DNA of 64,000 bases from Thermoanaerobaculia bacterium (lineage in GTDB: Bacteria; Acidobacteriota; Thermoanaerobaculia; Gp7-AA8), in the NCBI GenBank assembly GCA_017883235.1, contig JADGNY010000012.1, positions 18,573 to 82,572 on the forward strand, read 5' to 3'. Every line of letters begins with the position of its first letter. Position 1 is the first letter of the stretch. Shown one piece after another: positions 1 to 9,241 of this stretch. A program made the position numbers and the translations under genes. The notes beneath the pieces were generated by a model, which worked only from the letters and a program-made list of their open reading frames with translations, was not told the origin of the DNA and made no database searches.

Positions 1-159
1 GCGGCGGAGCTTCTGGAGCGGTCGTCGCGACCCATGGATGAAATTGCGGTCCGCTCCGCGCTCGGAACCCGTGCAACGCTGTTTCGTCTCTTCGTCGAGC
101 AGTTCGGTATGACGCCGGAGGAGTACCGCCGTGAAGGTGCGCATGCAGGCAAAAAATGA
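1..159 (+). CDS. AraC-family helix-turn-helix transcriptional regulator, C-terminal fragment (5' truncated by window edge)
   Basis: Frame 1 reads AAELLERSSRPMDEIAVRSALGTRATLFRLFVEQFGMTPEEYRREGAHAGKK*; the FGMTPEEYRR tail is typical of AraC/GlxA-type HTH domains. Confidence 0.8.
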   Translation, partial: AAELLERSSRPMDEIAVRSALGTRATLFRLFVEQFGMTPEEYRREGAHAGKK

Positions 160-210
160 GACTTCCCTCTTTCCGCCATCAAACCTAACGTTATTCTCCG
201 AGCGAAACGA

Positions 211-447
211 ATGAACGCACTAAGCCAATCCAAGCGCATGGGAACTGCCGTGGGAAATCTGCCGGTTCCGGGCCGCATCGATCTCCGGCAGGAGATCGTC
301 GACAATCTGGTGTCGATGCTCCTCCAAGGCGAAGAGATTCTTACGCTGCTGGAGCCCGCTGAGGCGAACGCCTTCCGATGGATCGAACGACACGTAAAGA
401 GGGCGTATGACGAGGTGAACGAAGTTCTCCTACAGCTCGTGGATTGA
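211..447 (+). CDS. hypothetical protein (78 aa)
   Basis: ORF with ATG; flanked by a direct repeat aaaaaatgagacttcc (151-166, 456-471). Confidence 0.5.
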   Translation: MNALSQSKRMGTAVGNLPVPGRIDLRQEIVDNLVSMLLQGEEILTLLEPAEANAFRWIERHVKRAYDEVNEVLLQLVD

Positions 448-513
448 GATGCGGTAAAAAATGAGACTTCCTTCCGCCCTCATTCGCACGTACTGTGGCC
501 GTTACGTGAGCTT

Positions 514-807
514 ATGGAAGAAACGATCGGGATGCCCTTGGTTTGGACGCCCGTGATGCGGAAACGCGTGACGTATCGCAGTATCGCCACCACGCGGTTG
601 GAGAGATTCATCCGTGCCCGGAGCCTTAGACCGGCCCAGGTGGGCAGAGCTTCCGGCGTCCACCGCGCACGACTGCGAATCTGGCGTAGCGGGGCAGCTT
701 CGCCAACTCTTTCGAGTATTCGCAAACTCGTGCGAGGCATGCGCAAGCTGACCGATGACCTTCAGATCACGGCAAACGATCTCTTTCCGCTCGACGACGA
801 TGGATAG
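514..807 (+). CDS. small HTH-like protein, paralog 1 of 3
   Basis: RLERFIRARSLRPAQVGRASGVHRARLRIWRSGAASPTLSSIRKLVRGMRKLTDDLQITANDLFPLDDDG resembles a Cro/XRE-like fold and is similar to the next ORF. Confidence 0.65.
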   Translation: MEETIGMPLVWTPVMRKRVTYRSIATTRLERFIRARSLRPAQVGRASGVHRARLRIWRSGAASPTLSSIRKLVRGMRKLTDDLQITANDLFPLDDDG

Positions 808-1057
808 GCATCCACCGCGGCTCCGAGGAAAAACACGCCTCGATCGCTTCCTGGTTGCCAGGGGGATCGGGATTGCGGGGTTTGTCGAGGAGACCGGCCT
901 CAGCAGACAGTGGTTGCAGCGCGTTCGCTTCGGCGACGCGGAACCTACTGCCATGTCCATTCCGCGTTTCGTCAAAGCCGCCCGTCTCTTGGCAAAGGAC
1001 GACTCAATCAAGGCAAACGATTTGTTTCCACTCGACGACGATGACAGTCCGCAATAA
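800..1057 (+). CDS. small HTH-like protein, paralog 2 of 3
   Basis: ATG at 800 overlaps the stop of the preceding gene; RLDRFLVARGIGIAGFVEETGLSRQWLQRVRFGDAEPTAMSIPRFVKAARLLAKDDSIKANDLFPLDDDDSPQ is paralogous to the upstream ORF. Confidence 0.65.
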   Translation: MDRHPPRLRGKTRLDRFLVARGIGIAGFVEETGLSRQWLQRVRFGDAEPTAMSIPRFVKAARLLAKDDSIKANDLFPLDDDDSPQ

Positions 1058-1277
1058 AGCACCGCGCTCGCCTCTGGAAGCCACGTTCATCAAGTACCGC
1101 CTTGAGGTGACGACGGTTGCGCGCCTAGCCGGGACAAACAGGATGCGCATCAACCGGCTTTTACGCGGCATAGCTCCTGCCCGTGGCCCCTTTCGAGCCC
1201 GTCTCCTTAAGGTAATTCGATATTTGGCAGATAGCCAGTCCATCACCGAGGCCGATCTGTTTTCAGCTGATGGATAG
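1041..1277 (+). CDS. small HTH-like protein, paralog 3 of 3
   Basis: ATG at 1041 overlaps the previous gene; MTVRNKAPRSPLEATFIKYRLEVTTVARLAGTNRMRINRLLRGIAP...ITEADLFSADG shares the ITxxDLF tail. Confidence 0.6.
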   Translation: MTVRNKAPRSPLEATFIKYRLEVTTVARLAGTNRMRINRLLRGIAPARGPFRARLLKVIRYLADSQSITEADLFSADG

Positions 1278-1388
1278 TGGCTCCCGAACGCACACAGAAT
1301 ATGCCGGTAGACGCGAGAGGCAAACGCGCCCTTTAGCAGGGAGCTCATCGCACTCTGAGCGTCTCGCGCGAAGAAAAAGGGGGCACAT

Positions 1389-1607
1389 ATGGCAGCTGGA
1401 GTCATCTCGCGTCTCTTCTGGTCTGTACTTTTCCTTGGTTGTATGAGTTCTCGCCCCACCGTCTCATCGGGTTCGCAAACCTGCCCCGACAAGAACGGAG
1501 GGGTTGAGCAAAGTGCCTCCGTTACATGTCGAGCGGGGTTCCTGCCGGAGTGCTCCGGCTGCGGATCACAGGCTCCGACGTGCCGTTGCGTTCCCGTTCC
1601 TAAGTAA
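1389..1607 (+). CDS. small Cys-rich putative lipoprotein
   Basis: 72 aa with hydrophobic N-terminus and lipobox-like LFLGC, then a Cys-rich C-terminus. Confidence 0.5.
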   Translation: MAAGVISRLFWSVLFLGCMSSRPTVSSGSQTCPDKNGGVEQSASVTCRAGFLPECSGCGSQAPTCRCVPVPK

Positions 1608-1672
1608 GGTCTCCTTCGTGCAGCAGCGAATCCCGCGTTTGCCATTCTAGGTGGACAAGCATGCAGTACTTA

Positions 1673-1701
1673 TTGACAAATGGTCAGCCGACGCCTAAAT
1701 T
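1673..1701 (+). promoter_or_regulatory. sigma70-type promoter (TTGACA-N17-TAAATT)
   Basis: Consensus -35 TTGACA 1673-1678, 17-bp spacer, TAAATT 1696-1701; strong aaaggagg RBS before ATG 1738. Confidence 0.65.
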
Positions 1702-1737
1702 AGACCTTGATATGTCGAAGTAGAAAGGAGGTACAAG

Positions 1738-3450
1738 ATGCTCCGAAAGGCCGTATTTCTCACCAGTCTGGTTCTTATCGCAGCAGTGGCGATGGGACAG
1801 CAAAGCGACGCGGCATTCTGGCAGACGCCCGGCAACACGGTGCGTGATGCAAAGGGCAACATTACCTACACACAGGTCAAGGATCCGAAGAACTTTACGG
1901 TGAAGATTTTCGATCGAGGACAGTGGGTCACCTATCACTACGAGCCGAACAGTACGAAGGTGGCGAAGGTTGAGGGGCCCGACACGTCGGAAGACTACCT
2001 GTACGACGGCGACTATTGGAACGGTTTGACCGTTCACGCGCACGGCCGTGCGCACACCATTCATGCTACGGATACGACCGCTGTGGCCGACGGCATGCCG
2101 GCCATCACGATCGAACGTGACGCAAGGAACCGTGACATTGCGGTGAAGCGCGGAAACGATGTCGTTGCAACCATCAGTTACGATGCAGCGGGGCAGGTGC
2201 GGCGTCTGACGATCGGGACAATGACGCTTGATTTTTCAATCCAACCCGACGGCATTCATGAGGTATTGACGGCGAACGGAGCAGTGCTCATCACGACCGT
2301 GGCAAAAGGGAAGGGCAAGAGGCAATTTCCAATATCGCTCGATCCCGTCACGGACCGATTGGGCCTAGTATCCGACTGGCGCAATACAGTACGCGTAAAA
2401 AGCAGCGCGACCGGATCGCTGCTTTCGGTGAGTGATGCCTTGAGCCGGCCAATCGCAGAAATGGTGCAACTAGGATCGGTGTTTGCTGCTTTTGACACCA
2501 AGGGTGCGCCACTGTTCTACGACCTACGGCTGAGCTACACCGCCCTTCTGGAACGCGGTGACAGCGACACCGGTCCCGACCCGACGACGGAGTTGAATGG
2601 CGTGTTGCCCAATCGCCTGATCGTCCCAGTCACGGGCGACGCGTCAGCGTACGTATCGTCTCCTGCAGACGGCTCAATCTCCAGTCTTTGGACATCTATT
2701 GGGAACGCGACGTCAACAGTTCGTTTTGTCGTGTATCACGAATCAGCGAAGGCAAACGGCGCCAATCTGCGAAATCCGCCGGTGACATCATCATCGGCAG
2801 TGGTTGGGGACGTCCAGCCCACCGGCGATCATGGACCATCGCGCCGCTCATGATGTGGCAATGCGGCTCCCAGGAACAGTGGTCATGCGACTCCTCAGGC
2901 GGGTCGGGCTATTGCTACAATTACTATACGCCGGTTTACTGTGACAGCGGCGGTGGAGGTGGCTATGACCCGCCGCCCGATGATAGCGGTGGTAGCAATG
3001 CAGGTACGGCTACGGGCACCAGGTAAACAGCGACCCTGCGCTTAAGGTCGCAGTAAACAATGCGCTGAACAGTGCTGTCGGCAAGTTTGCGAACACACGC
3101 TGTAGCCAGGATTTGTTTAAAGATACCAAACTCACAGGCGGCACAACGAGTCTCGCCGATGTGCTTGCTCAGGCTGGCAACGACGCGGCGAGTTGGCTGA
3201 CGAGTTCGTTGACGTACATCAATGGGTTTACGAACGGCTCATGTGCGGACCACCCGCCGTTACGACTGTAAACAACAAGACTGTTAGCGTGTGCACGTCA
3301 TTCAAGAACCTGGGACCCTCCCAAGGCGCCGTGATTCTCATCCATGAGGAATTACACACCCTCGGCCTGACGGAGAAACCTGGCTATCCGGATGCTGCGA
3401 TGGACTCGTCGCAGATCACGCAGTTGGTCATGGACTATTGCGGCGGATAA
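1738..3450 (+). pseudogene. secreted RHS-like protein with C-terminal HExxH (metallopeptidase-like) segment, apparently split by frameshifts
   Basis: Signal peptide MLRKAVFLTSLVLIAAVAMG and RHS-like YDAAGQVRRLTIG in frame 1 to about 2850; Gly-rich WQCGSQEQWSC...PPPDDSGG in another frame (2688-3026); NSDPALKVAVNNALNSAVGKFANTRCSQDLF in a third (about 3002-3260); then AVTTVNNKTVSVC...ILIHEELHTLGL back in frame 1 to 3450. Confidence 0.55.
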
Positions 3451-3548
3451 TGGTTACGGCAGCGTTGTAATCAGGTCACCCACCCCCTTACATCAAGAAC
3501 CTCGCATTAGGTCGCTTTTTGCGGTTCTCGGTTCTGGGTCTGTCTCGT

Positions 3549-3578
3549 GTGACGGCTTCGGTTTGGCGGAGCCGTCAC
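3549..3578. other. hairpin (gtgacggct / agccgtcac)
   Basis: 9-bp perfect inverted repeat, 12-nt loop, no clear T-tract. Confidence 0.4.
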
Positions 3579-3868
3579 GGTCGTCGTCGAACAAGTCGCG
3601 CCAGACACTGCTCTCCTGGAGAGAACGACCGTCGAACCGAACCTTCTCATGAAAGCGATTTCCGACTGATGCGAGAGAGAGCAGAAAGACATGACTGTTA
3701 TGGCGGCTGGCGGCCGAACCTCACCTCGAAAGGCACGCCTGCTTCAACCTCGTGCCACTTGCCCCGCGTAATGATGGACCGGGACCGGACGATCAGACGT
3801 ATCATCACCGATGGCACATAGTTCGCAACTTTGACCACCGATTCCTAAGCCAGCCGTCCGCGAAGACC

Positions 3869-4249
3869 ATGACCCACACTATTCAGGACATCGCCGAAGC
3901 ACTGCTGCGACATCTCGCGGCGACAGAGAACGACAAAGAAGCAAATTATTGGGCATGGGAGTGCGTCGAAGCCATGATCGACGACGGCAGTGCGTTGGAA
4001 GCCTGGTCGGTAATTTTGCGTGCAATCCGGCTTGCACCCACTGATCGGGAATTGAGATTCCTTGGTGCTGGTGTTCTGGAGTCATTGCTGCACCGTCGCG
4101 GCTCAGAGGTTATCGACGCTGTTTCGCAACAGGCTGAGCATGAACCTAGAATTATGACAGCTTTGAGAGCCGCATACCTATCCGATGCCGACGAAATGGT
4201 GCGGCGGCGAGTTGAGCAGCTTGCCCGTAAGGTGAGCGTTGATGGCTGA
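3869..4249 (+). CDS. DUF6869-like hypothetical protein
   Basis: MTHTIQDIAEALLRHLAATENDKEANYWAWECVEAMIDDG...LGAGVLESLLHRRGSEVIDAV...EPRIMTALRAAYL resembles DUF6869 from memory. Confidence 0.5.
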   Translation: MTHTIQDIAEALLRHLAATENDKEANYWAWECVEAMIDDGSALEAWSVILRAIRLAPTDRELRFLGAGVLESLLHRRGSEVIDAVSQQAEHEPRIMTALRAAYLSDADEMVRRRVEQLARKVSVDG

Positions 4250-4326
4250 GATCGCGATCGGTGGAAGAATGGTGTCGCCCGGAGCCGCGGAGGTACGAGG
4301 CATAAAAGACGGTCGCGGCGGTCGCG

Positions 4327-7300
4327 ATGAGCGGAGACGCATTCATGGGTAACGAAAGCCATAGGGCCCGATTGGCCGTACTTCTGCTTGTGTTTGCGTC
4401 GTGCGCCCAGTCACCTGTGCCTGAGCGGTTGGCTGTAGAAGAGCCGACGATCATTGATCGAAGCCGGCCGCATCAGCAGATTGCGGAGCTTCCCGCGCTT
4501 GACGCGATGGCGGCCGTCGATGCTGTCTATCGCCTGCTGCCCGATCGGCGGGTGCTTCTCGCCGTGCGCGACATCTACGAGCTGCATACTGGACAGACGG
4601 CGAGCGTGGAGATCGATTTTCGCGGTGGCGGTTGGGAGCTTCATTGCGCCAACCGTCTGGTCGGACGCCTGACGGAATTGCCCCAGTTTGGAGAGGATCT
4701 GGCCTTGTTGTCGTCCTGGTCGCGCTCGCTCGCGCCGTCGCCGGCAACGCCCCCGCTTGCACCGGAAGTCAGCGCCGAGGCCGATCGACTGCAGGAGTCG
4801 TTTTCTCCGCCAGCCCTCATTGCTGCGATGCGGTCGCTCTCACGGGCGGCGGGCAGCGGGCCGCTCGGAGCGGACGTTCTGCGTCGCGCGGCTCGCGTTG
4901 CCGTCGATCTGAATATTCAGATGACGGACACCTACGGCGTTGGCGACGCCGTCTCGGCACGCGCACTCGCGCTCCTTGCGATGGCTCGCGAGGCTGATCC
5001 GCAATTTGGTGCTGAGGAAGCCTCGCTGTTCGCGGATGAAATGGGCTATGCAACCGAGGCGCGGGAGATGGCGCTGCGACTGCCGGCCGATGCCGTGACG
5101 CGCATCGCTACCGGTATCACGCCCGCTCGGGCAGACCTGTCGCCGGCGAGCGCGCGCCGCTCGTATCTTTCCGCGCGGCAACTCCTCATTCACGCCGGTG
5201 GTAACGAGCGCATTGAATCCGTCGCGCCATACCTGGGCCGATTGCACGCCCGGGCGTTGCCATTGCTGTTGCGGAAGAGCGATTTCGAGAATGCCGTCGC
5301 CGCCGCGCACTGCGTTGAGGCGCTTGTCGTCGATGACGTGACGGGCGCCGGGTTCACGGATCGCATCGTGACGTTCGGCGGGACCGCGGAGTGGTTGGCA
5401 GAGGCCCAGGCAACGATTCCGGCGGCGAGGAGTGCGCCCGGAGCGCTGGCCGCGCAATATGAGTCGGCCCGCGCCAGGTACGCACGCGGCGCGGCGTCAC
5501 GTCTTCTGGGAAGCGACGCCATTCTGAGTTTCTACGACGCTGTTTTCTATTCGGCCCTCGGCGCAGAGCTTGGCTTCTACAGTTCCAGTCTTGCCGACAG
5601 CAAAGCGACTAAAGATTTCGTCGGGTCGATCGGAACGACTACGTCTGAGCCGGGCAACGAGGTGCGATCGGCGATGCGCGCGGCTGCTGCCAATCATTTC
5701 GAAGGTGGCCGCGGTGTCGAGCCGCAGGCGATCATCGGCTGGAATCATCTCGGTGGTGCGATACGAGCGAATACGCTGCTGGATTTGACCTCGGCCCGTG
5801 GAATTGATCAAGGCGTTCGTAGTGCCGCGTTGACCTCGTTCGCGGCACTCGATGGGCGGCCGCAGCAGATGCTGAGCGCAGGCCGTGTCGCACTGGCGAT
5901 CACCTCGGATCCCTTACGGCGGGACCGCTACATGCGGACCGCCTTTCAACGTTCGCCGAGCGTCGCCGATGAGGGCGTTCGTGCGTGGTACTACTACCTG
6001 AGTGGCGACGTCGCGGCGTTGCGCCTGCTCGCCACACAGGAAAACGCACGCCGGGCCGATCGCGCCGTGGCCACGGACTATCTCGGGAAGCTCGGCGACG
6101 ATGCCTTCGCCGGCCGCAATTTCGAATCGTTGCTCGCCGAATCGTACGAATACGTCTATCCGATTTATGCGGGATGGCTGAATCGCCGTCAGGCGTGGGC
6201 AGCGAAAGAACGAGCGGTGCGCCGGTGGCTGGCCAGCCATGCCGGGCAAAACGCCATCGAAGACGCGTATTACACATCCAGCCTTGCCGACGCGCTGGAG
6301 CACCAGGGACGCTACGACGAAGCGTGGAAGATCGTGGAGCCGCTCATCGACGTCGGGAGCGCGAACATCATCGGAACGGCGGTTTCGCTGCTCCAACGCC
6401 GTGGCCAGATCGAGCGGGCCAATGCACTTGGACGGGCCATGATCGAGCGATACCCAAGTGCCTGGAGCCGTTCAGAATTTGCCGTAATCCTCTGGCGGGA
6501 GAAGCGCTGGCAGGAAGCAGCAGCGCTGTTCGATCCGAAAGTGGCGCGCTACTCGCGCTCGGAATGGACAGAACACGTGCCTGAGGACTTCGCAGACACG
6601 TTCGAAAAAAGCGATGCAGCTGCGGTCTCTTCCGCGATGGATGCATTCCTCGATGCCGGCATCGACCCTTCGGATCTGCTGGTGTCCATCCCCGAGGCTC
6701 TACGCAAACATGGCCGCGCCGATCTTGCCTTCGTTGCGGCGGAGCGTGCTTGTCTACGCCACCCTTTGACGCAGAAAGGTCCCGGCGCCGCCACCGAACA
6801 CGTGCTCGCCTACAAGATGCTCGCCGCGGCGAAAGGACCCGACGCGGCGATCGAATGGTTGCGGTCACGGACACCGGATGCCGCCGTTCTGCAACTGGTG
6901 GTGCAGATGTATCAGATGCGGCAGTACGCCGCTCTCTTTTCAGTAGCCAGTCCCAGGCCGGTGGCGGGGAAGAACATCGAACTACAGGTTTATCTCGCTG
7001 CGGCGCTGACGCAGTTGCGGGCTGCGCCGGATGATCCTCGGGTTGTGGCGTTGCGCCGCGAGGTCGCTGCCCAGCCGATTGATCCCAATTCGCTGCAGGG
7101 CATCACGCGCTACCTTCTGGGCATTAGCGACGAGAAGGCATTCATCGCCTGGGGACGATTGCCCAGCGGCCGCTATTCCGTCGAGTATTTCATCGGTCTC
7201 AAATCCGCGGCCGCAGGCGACTACGATCGGGCCCTGCGGGCGATCCTCGCTGCAACGTACGCCACGTACGGCTCGCCGCCGCAGGTTTGGGCGGACGGAA

Positions 7301-7374
7301 TGTTGAGGACATGGGGCTGGGGCGATCAACACGGCACGTGGCCTGAAGTGGCGCGGCGCACAGCAAACGAGTGA
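4327..7374 (+). CDS. TPR-like repeat lipoprotein, 1015 aa
   Basis: Lipoprotein signal LAVLLLVFASC; long alpha-helical repeat protein. Confidence 0.65.
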   Translation: MSGDAFMGNESHRARLAVLLLVFASCAQSPVPERLAVEEPTIIDRSRPHQQIAELPALDAMAAVDAVYRLLPDRRVLLAVRDIYELHTGQTASVEIDFRGGGWELHCANRLVGRLTELPQFGEDLALLSSWSRSLAPSPATPPLAPEVSAEADRLQESFSPPALIAAMRSLSRAAGSGPLGADVLRRAARVAVDLNIQMTDTYGVGDAVSARALALLAMAREADPQFGAEEASLFADEMGYATEAREMALRLPADAVTRIATGITPARADLSPASARRSYLSARQLLIHAGGNERIESVAPYLGRLHARALPLLLRKSDFENAVAAAHCVEALVVDDVTGAGFTDRIVTFGGTAEWLAEAQATIPAARSAPGALAAQYESARARYARGAASRLLGSDAILSFYDAVFYSALGAELGFYSSSLADSKATKDFVGSIGTTTSEPGNEVRSAMRAAAANHFEGGRGVEPQAIIGWNHLGGAIRANTLLDLTSARGIDQGVRSAALTSFAALDGRPQQMLSAGRVALAITSDPLRRDRYMRTAFQRSPSVADEGVRAWYYYLSGDVAALRLLATQENARRADRAVATDYLGKLGDDAFAGRNFESLLAESYEYVYPIYAGWLNRRQAWAAKERAVRRWLASHAGQNAIEDAYYTSSLADALEHQGRYDEAWKIVEPLIDVGSANIIGTAVSLLQRRGQIERANALGRAMIERYPSAWSRSEFAVILWREKRWQEAAALFDPKVARYSRSEWTEHVPEDFADTFEKSDAAAVSSAMDAFLDAGIDPSDLLVSIPEALRKHGRADLAFVAAERACLRHPLTQKGPGAATEHVLAYKMLAAAKGPDAAIEWLRSRTPDAAVLQLVVQMYQMRQYAALFSVASPRPVAGKNIELQVYLAAALTQLRAAPDDPRVVALRREVAAQPIDPNSLQGITRYLLGISDEKAFIAWGRLPSGRYSVEYFIGLKSAAAGDYDRALRAILAATYATYGSPPQVWADGMLRTWGWGDQHGTWPEVARRTANE

Positions 7375-7406
7375 TCCGGTCGTATCGCGTGTGCCGTGGT
7401 TCCTGG

Positions 7407-7617
7407 GCTCCGCATAGCAGAAAGTTAGCTCCGCATAGCAGAAAGTTAGCTCCGCAGAGCAGAAAGTTTGCTCCGCATAGCAGAAAGTTAGCTTCGCATA
7501 GCAGAAAGTTAGCTTCGCATAGCAGGAAGTTTGCTCCGCATAGCAGGAAGTCAGCTCCGTAGAGCAAAGGGTTTGATCCGCAGAATCAACGAGTTAGCTT
7601 TGCAGAGCAGAAGAACT
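7407..7617. repeat. tandem array A, 21-bp period (gctccgcatagcagaaagtta), 8 strong plus 2 degenerate units
   Basis: Units start at 7407, 7428, 7449, 7470, 7491, 7512, 7533, 7554, with decayed units at 7575 (22 bp) and 7597; no spacers. Confidence 0.95.
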
Positions 7618-7712
7618 GCTCTCGAGAAACGTGCAGGTTGTTTTCCGATGAGTCAAAGAACTGCTCTCGCGGGAATAAACGGCTGTCGATCCGAGAAGCG
7701 CCTGAGCTGCCC

Positions 7713-9101
7713 ATGCTGTCGCCAGGAAGCGTCGACGCCGACGGCGATTCCGGCTTAATCTTTCCCGAGGTGACTCTGAGACAACTACGCTGGCTGGCGA
7801 TCGCCGCACCGATGGTTGTCGTGGCGCTGCTCGAGCTCGCGCGCGTGACGACGATCGGGGTGACGTCGATCGGCAGCCGAATCGTGCTCGACGGGTTGGT
7901 CGCCGCCGCGCTGGTGATCGTGAGCACCTACATGGTGCGCGCCGTCGGACGGATGCAGCATCGCCTGGAGCGGCACAACGAAGAGCTGCTGGCGCTGCAC
8001 GGCGCGGGGCTCGACGTCACCGCCGAGCTTTCCCTCGACGTCGTCCTGAATAAGGTGGTCCAGCGGGCGCGGGCGCTGGTCGGGTCGCGGTATGGCGCGC
8101 TGTCGGTCGTCAACGCTGACGGCTCGATCCAGACCTTCATCACTGCAGGCGTCACACCCGAGGAACGCGCGCGCATCGGTCCGCCGCCGGTCGGTCATGG
8201 ACTGCTCGGCGTCGTTCTCAATGAAGGCGAACGCCTGCGGTTGCCCGACATCGGTAAGGACCCGCGGTCGCACGGTTTCCCGCCGAACCATCCGGTGATG
8301 CATTCGCTGCTCGCCGTTCCAATCACCTGCAAGGGACCGTTCGTGGGGAACCTTTACCTCACCGAAAAGGAAGGGGGCGGAGAGTTCACGCCGGGCGACG
8401 AAGAGACGCTGGGACGCTTCGCCGTGCAGGCCGCCATCGCCATCGACAACGCCCACCTCCATCGCCAGGTCGCCGATCTCGCGGTGGCGCAAGAGCGATT
8501 GCGCATCGCCCACGAGATGCACGACGGCATCGCCCAGGTTCTCGGATATGTGAACACGAAGGTCCAGGCGGCGATCGAGTATTTGCGCCGGGAGAAGACG
8601 GAGGAAGGGCTGGAGCAACTGCGCGAGCTTGCCGCCGCCGCGCGTGAGGCCTACGGCGACGTCCGGGAGGCCATCGTCGATCTGCGCACGCTTCCGGGAC
8701 CGGCGCGTGCCTTCGACGACGTGTTGCGCGAGTACGTCGACCGCTGGAAAGAGCAGGCCGGGGTCGACGCACGGCTGGTCATCGACGGAGACCTGGTCAT
8801 GCCCAACGGAATCGAGCTGCAGCTCGTCCGGATCATTCAGGAATCGCTTACCAACGTCCGCAAACATGCGAAAGCGACGATGGCGGCGATCGAAGTCCGC
8901 CGTCAAAACGGCAAGCTGCTCATCACCGTGAGCGATAACGGCGCCGGCTTTACCCAGGCCGGTCTCAGCCGGAGCGTGTTCCCCCGATTCGGCCTCTCGA
9001 CGATGCGCGAGCGCGCCGAATCGATCGGCGGCACCTTCTCCATCGAGAGCGCACCGGGCGGAGGGACTGTGGTGAATGTCGAGGTGCCGTTGCCGGGGTG
9101 A
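7713..9101 (+). CDS. GAF-domain sensor histidine kinase (NarL-class, HisKA_3/HATPase)
   Basis: GAF segment; RLRIAHEMHDGIAQVLGYVNTKVQA H-box; ESLTNVRKHAKAT and SDNGAGF ATPase motifs. An upstream start at 7638 lies within decayed repeat-like sequence. Confidence 0.88.
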   Translation: MLSPGSVDADGDSGLIFPEVTLRQLRWLAIAAPMVVVALLELARVTTIGVTSIGSRIVLDGLVAAALVIVSTYMVRAVGRMQHRLERHNEELLALHGAGLDVTAELSLDVVLNKVVQRARALVGSRYGALSVVNADGSIQTFITAGVTPEERARIGPPPVGHGLLGVVLNEGERLRLPDIGKDPRSHGFPPNHPVMHSLLAVPITCKGPFVGNLYLTEKEGGGEFTPGDEETLGRFAVQAAIAIDNAHLHRQVADLAVAQERLRIAHEMHDGIAQVLGYVNTKVQAAIEYLRREKTEEGLEQLRELAAAAREAYGDVREAIVDLRTLPGPARAFDDVLREYVDRWKEQAGVDARLVIDGDLVMPNGIELQLVRIIQESLTNVRKHAKATMAAIEVRRQNGKLLITVSDNGAGFTQAGLSRSVFPRFGLSTMRERAESIGGTFSIESAPGGGTVVNVEVPLPG

Positions 9102-9119
9102 GGAGCGGCGGCCTTCGGC

Positions 9120-9202
9120 GTTGTCGGTTATCGGTTTTCGGTTGTCCAGTACCGCCTTCTGCGTTTTAGCCTCCCGACAACCGACAACCGACAACCGACA
9201 AC
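9120..9202. repeat. intergenic hairpin with (GTTGTCGG)n arms
   Basis: gttgtcggttatcggttttcggttgtc (9120-9146) versus gacaaccgacaaccgacaaccgacaac (9176-9202): about 25/27 complementary. Confidence 0.85.
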
Positions 9203-9241
9203 CCGCGCAACGCGCCCAGCCGTCTGCCCTACACTACCCCC

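Noticed and set aside
7199-7567. ORFs with LLCGANF / APHSRKL heptads across array A as real proteins
   Set aside because: They overlap the end of the TPR lipoprotein gene or derive wholly from the repeat, with no RBS and no non-repeat domain.
7407-7617. CRISPR array
   Set aside because: Units are contiguous with no spacers; the period is the repeat itself. The same holds for 29062-29456 and 63903-64000.
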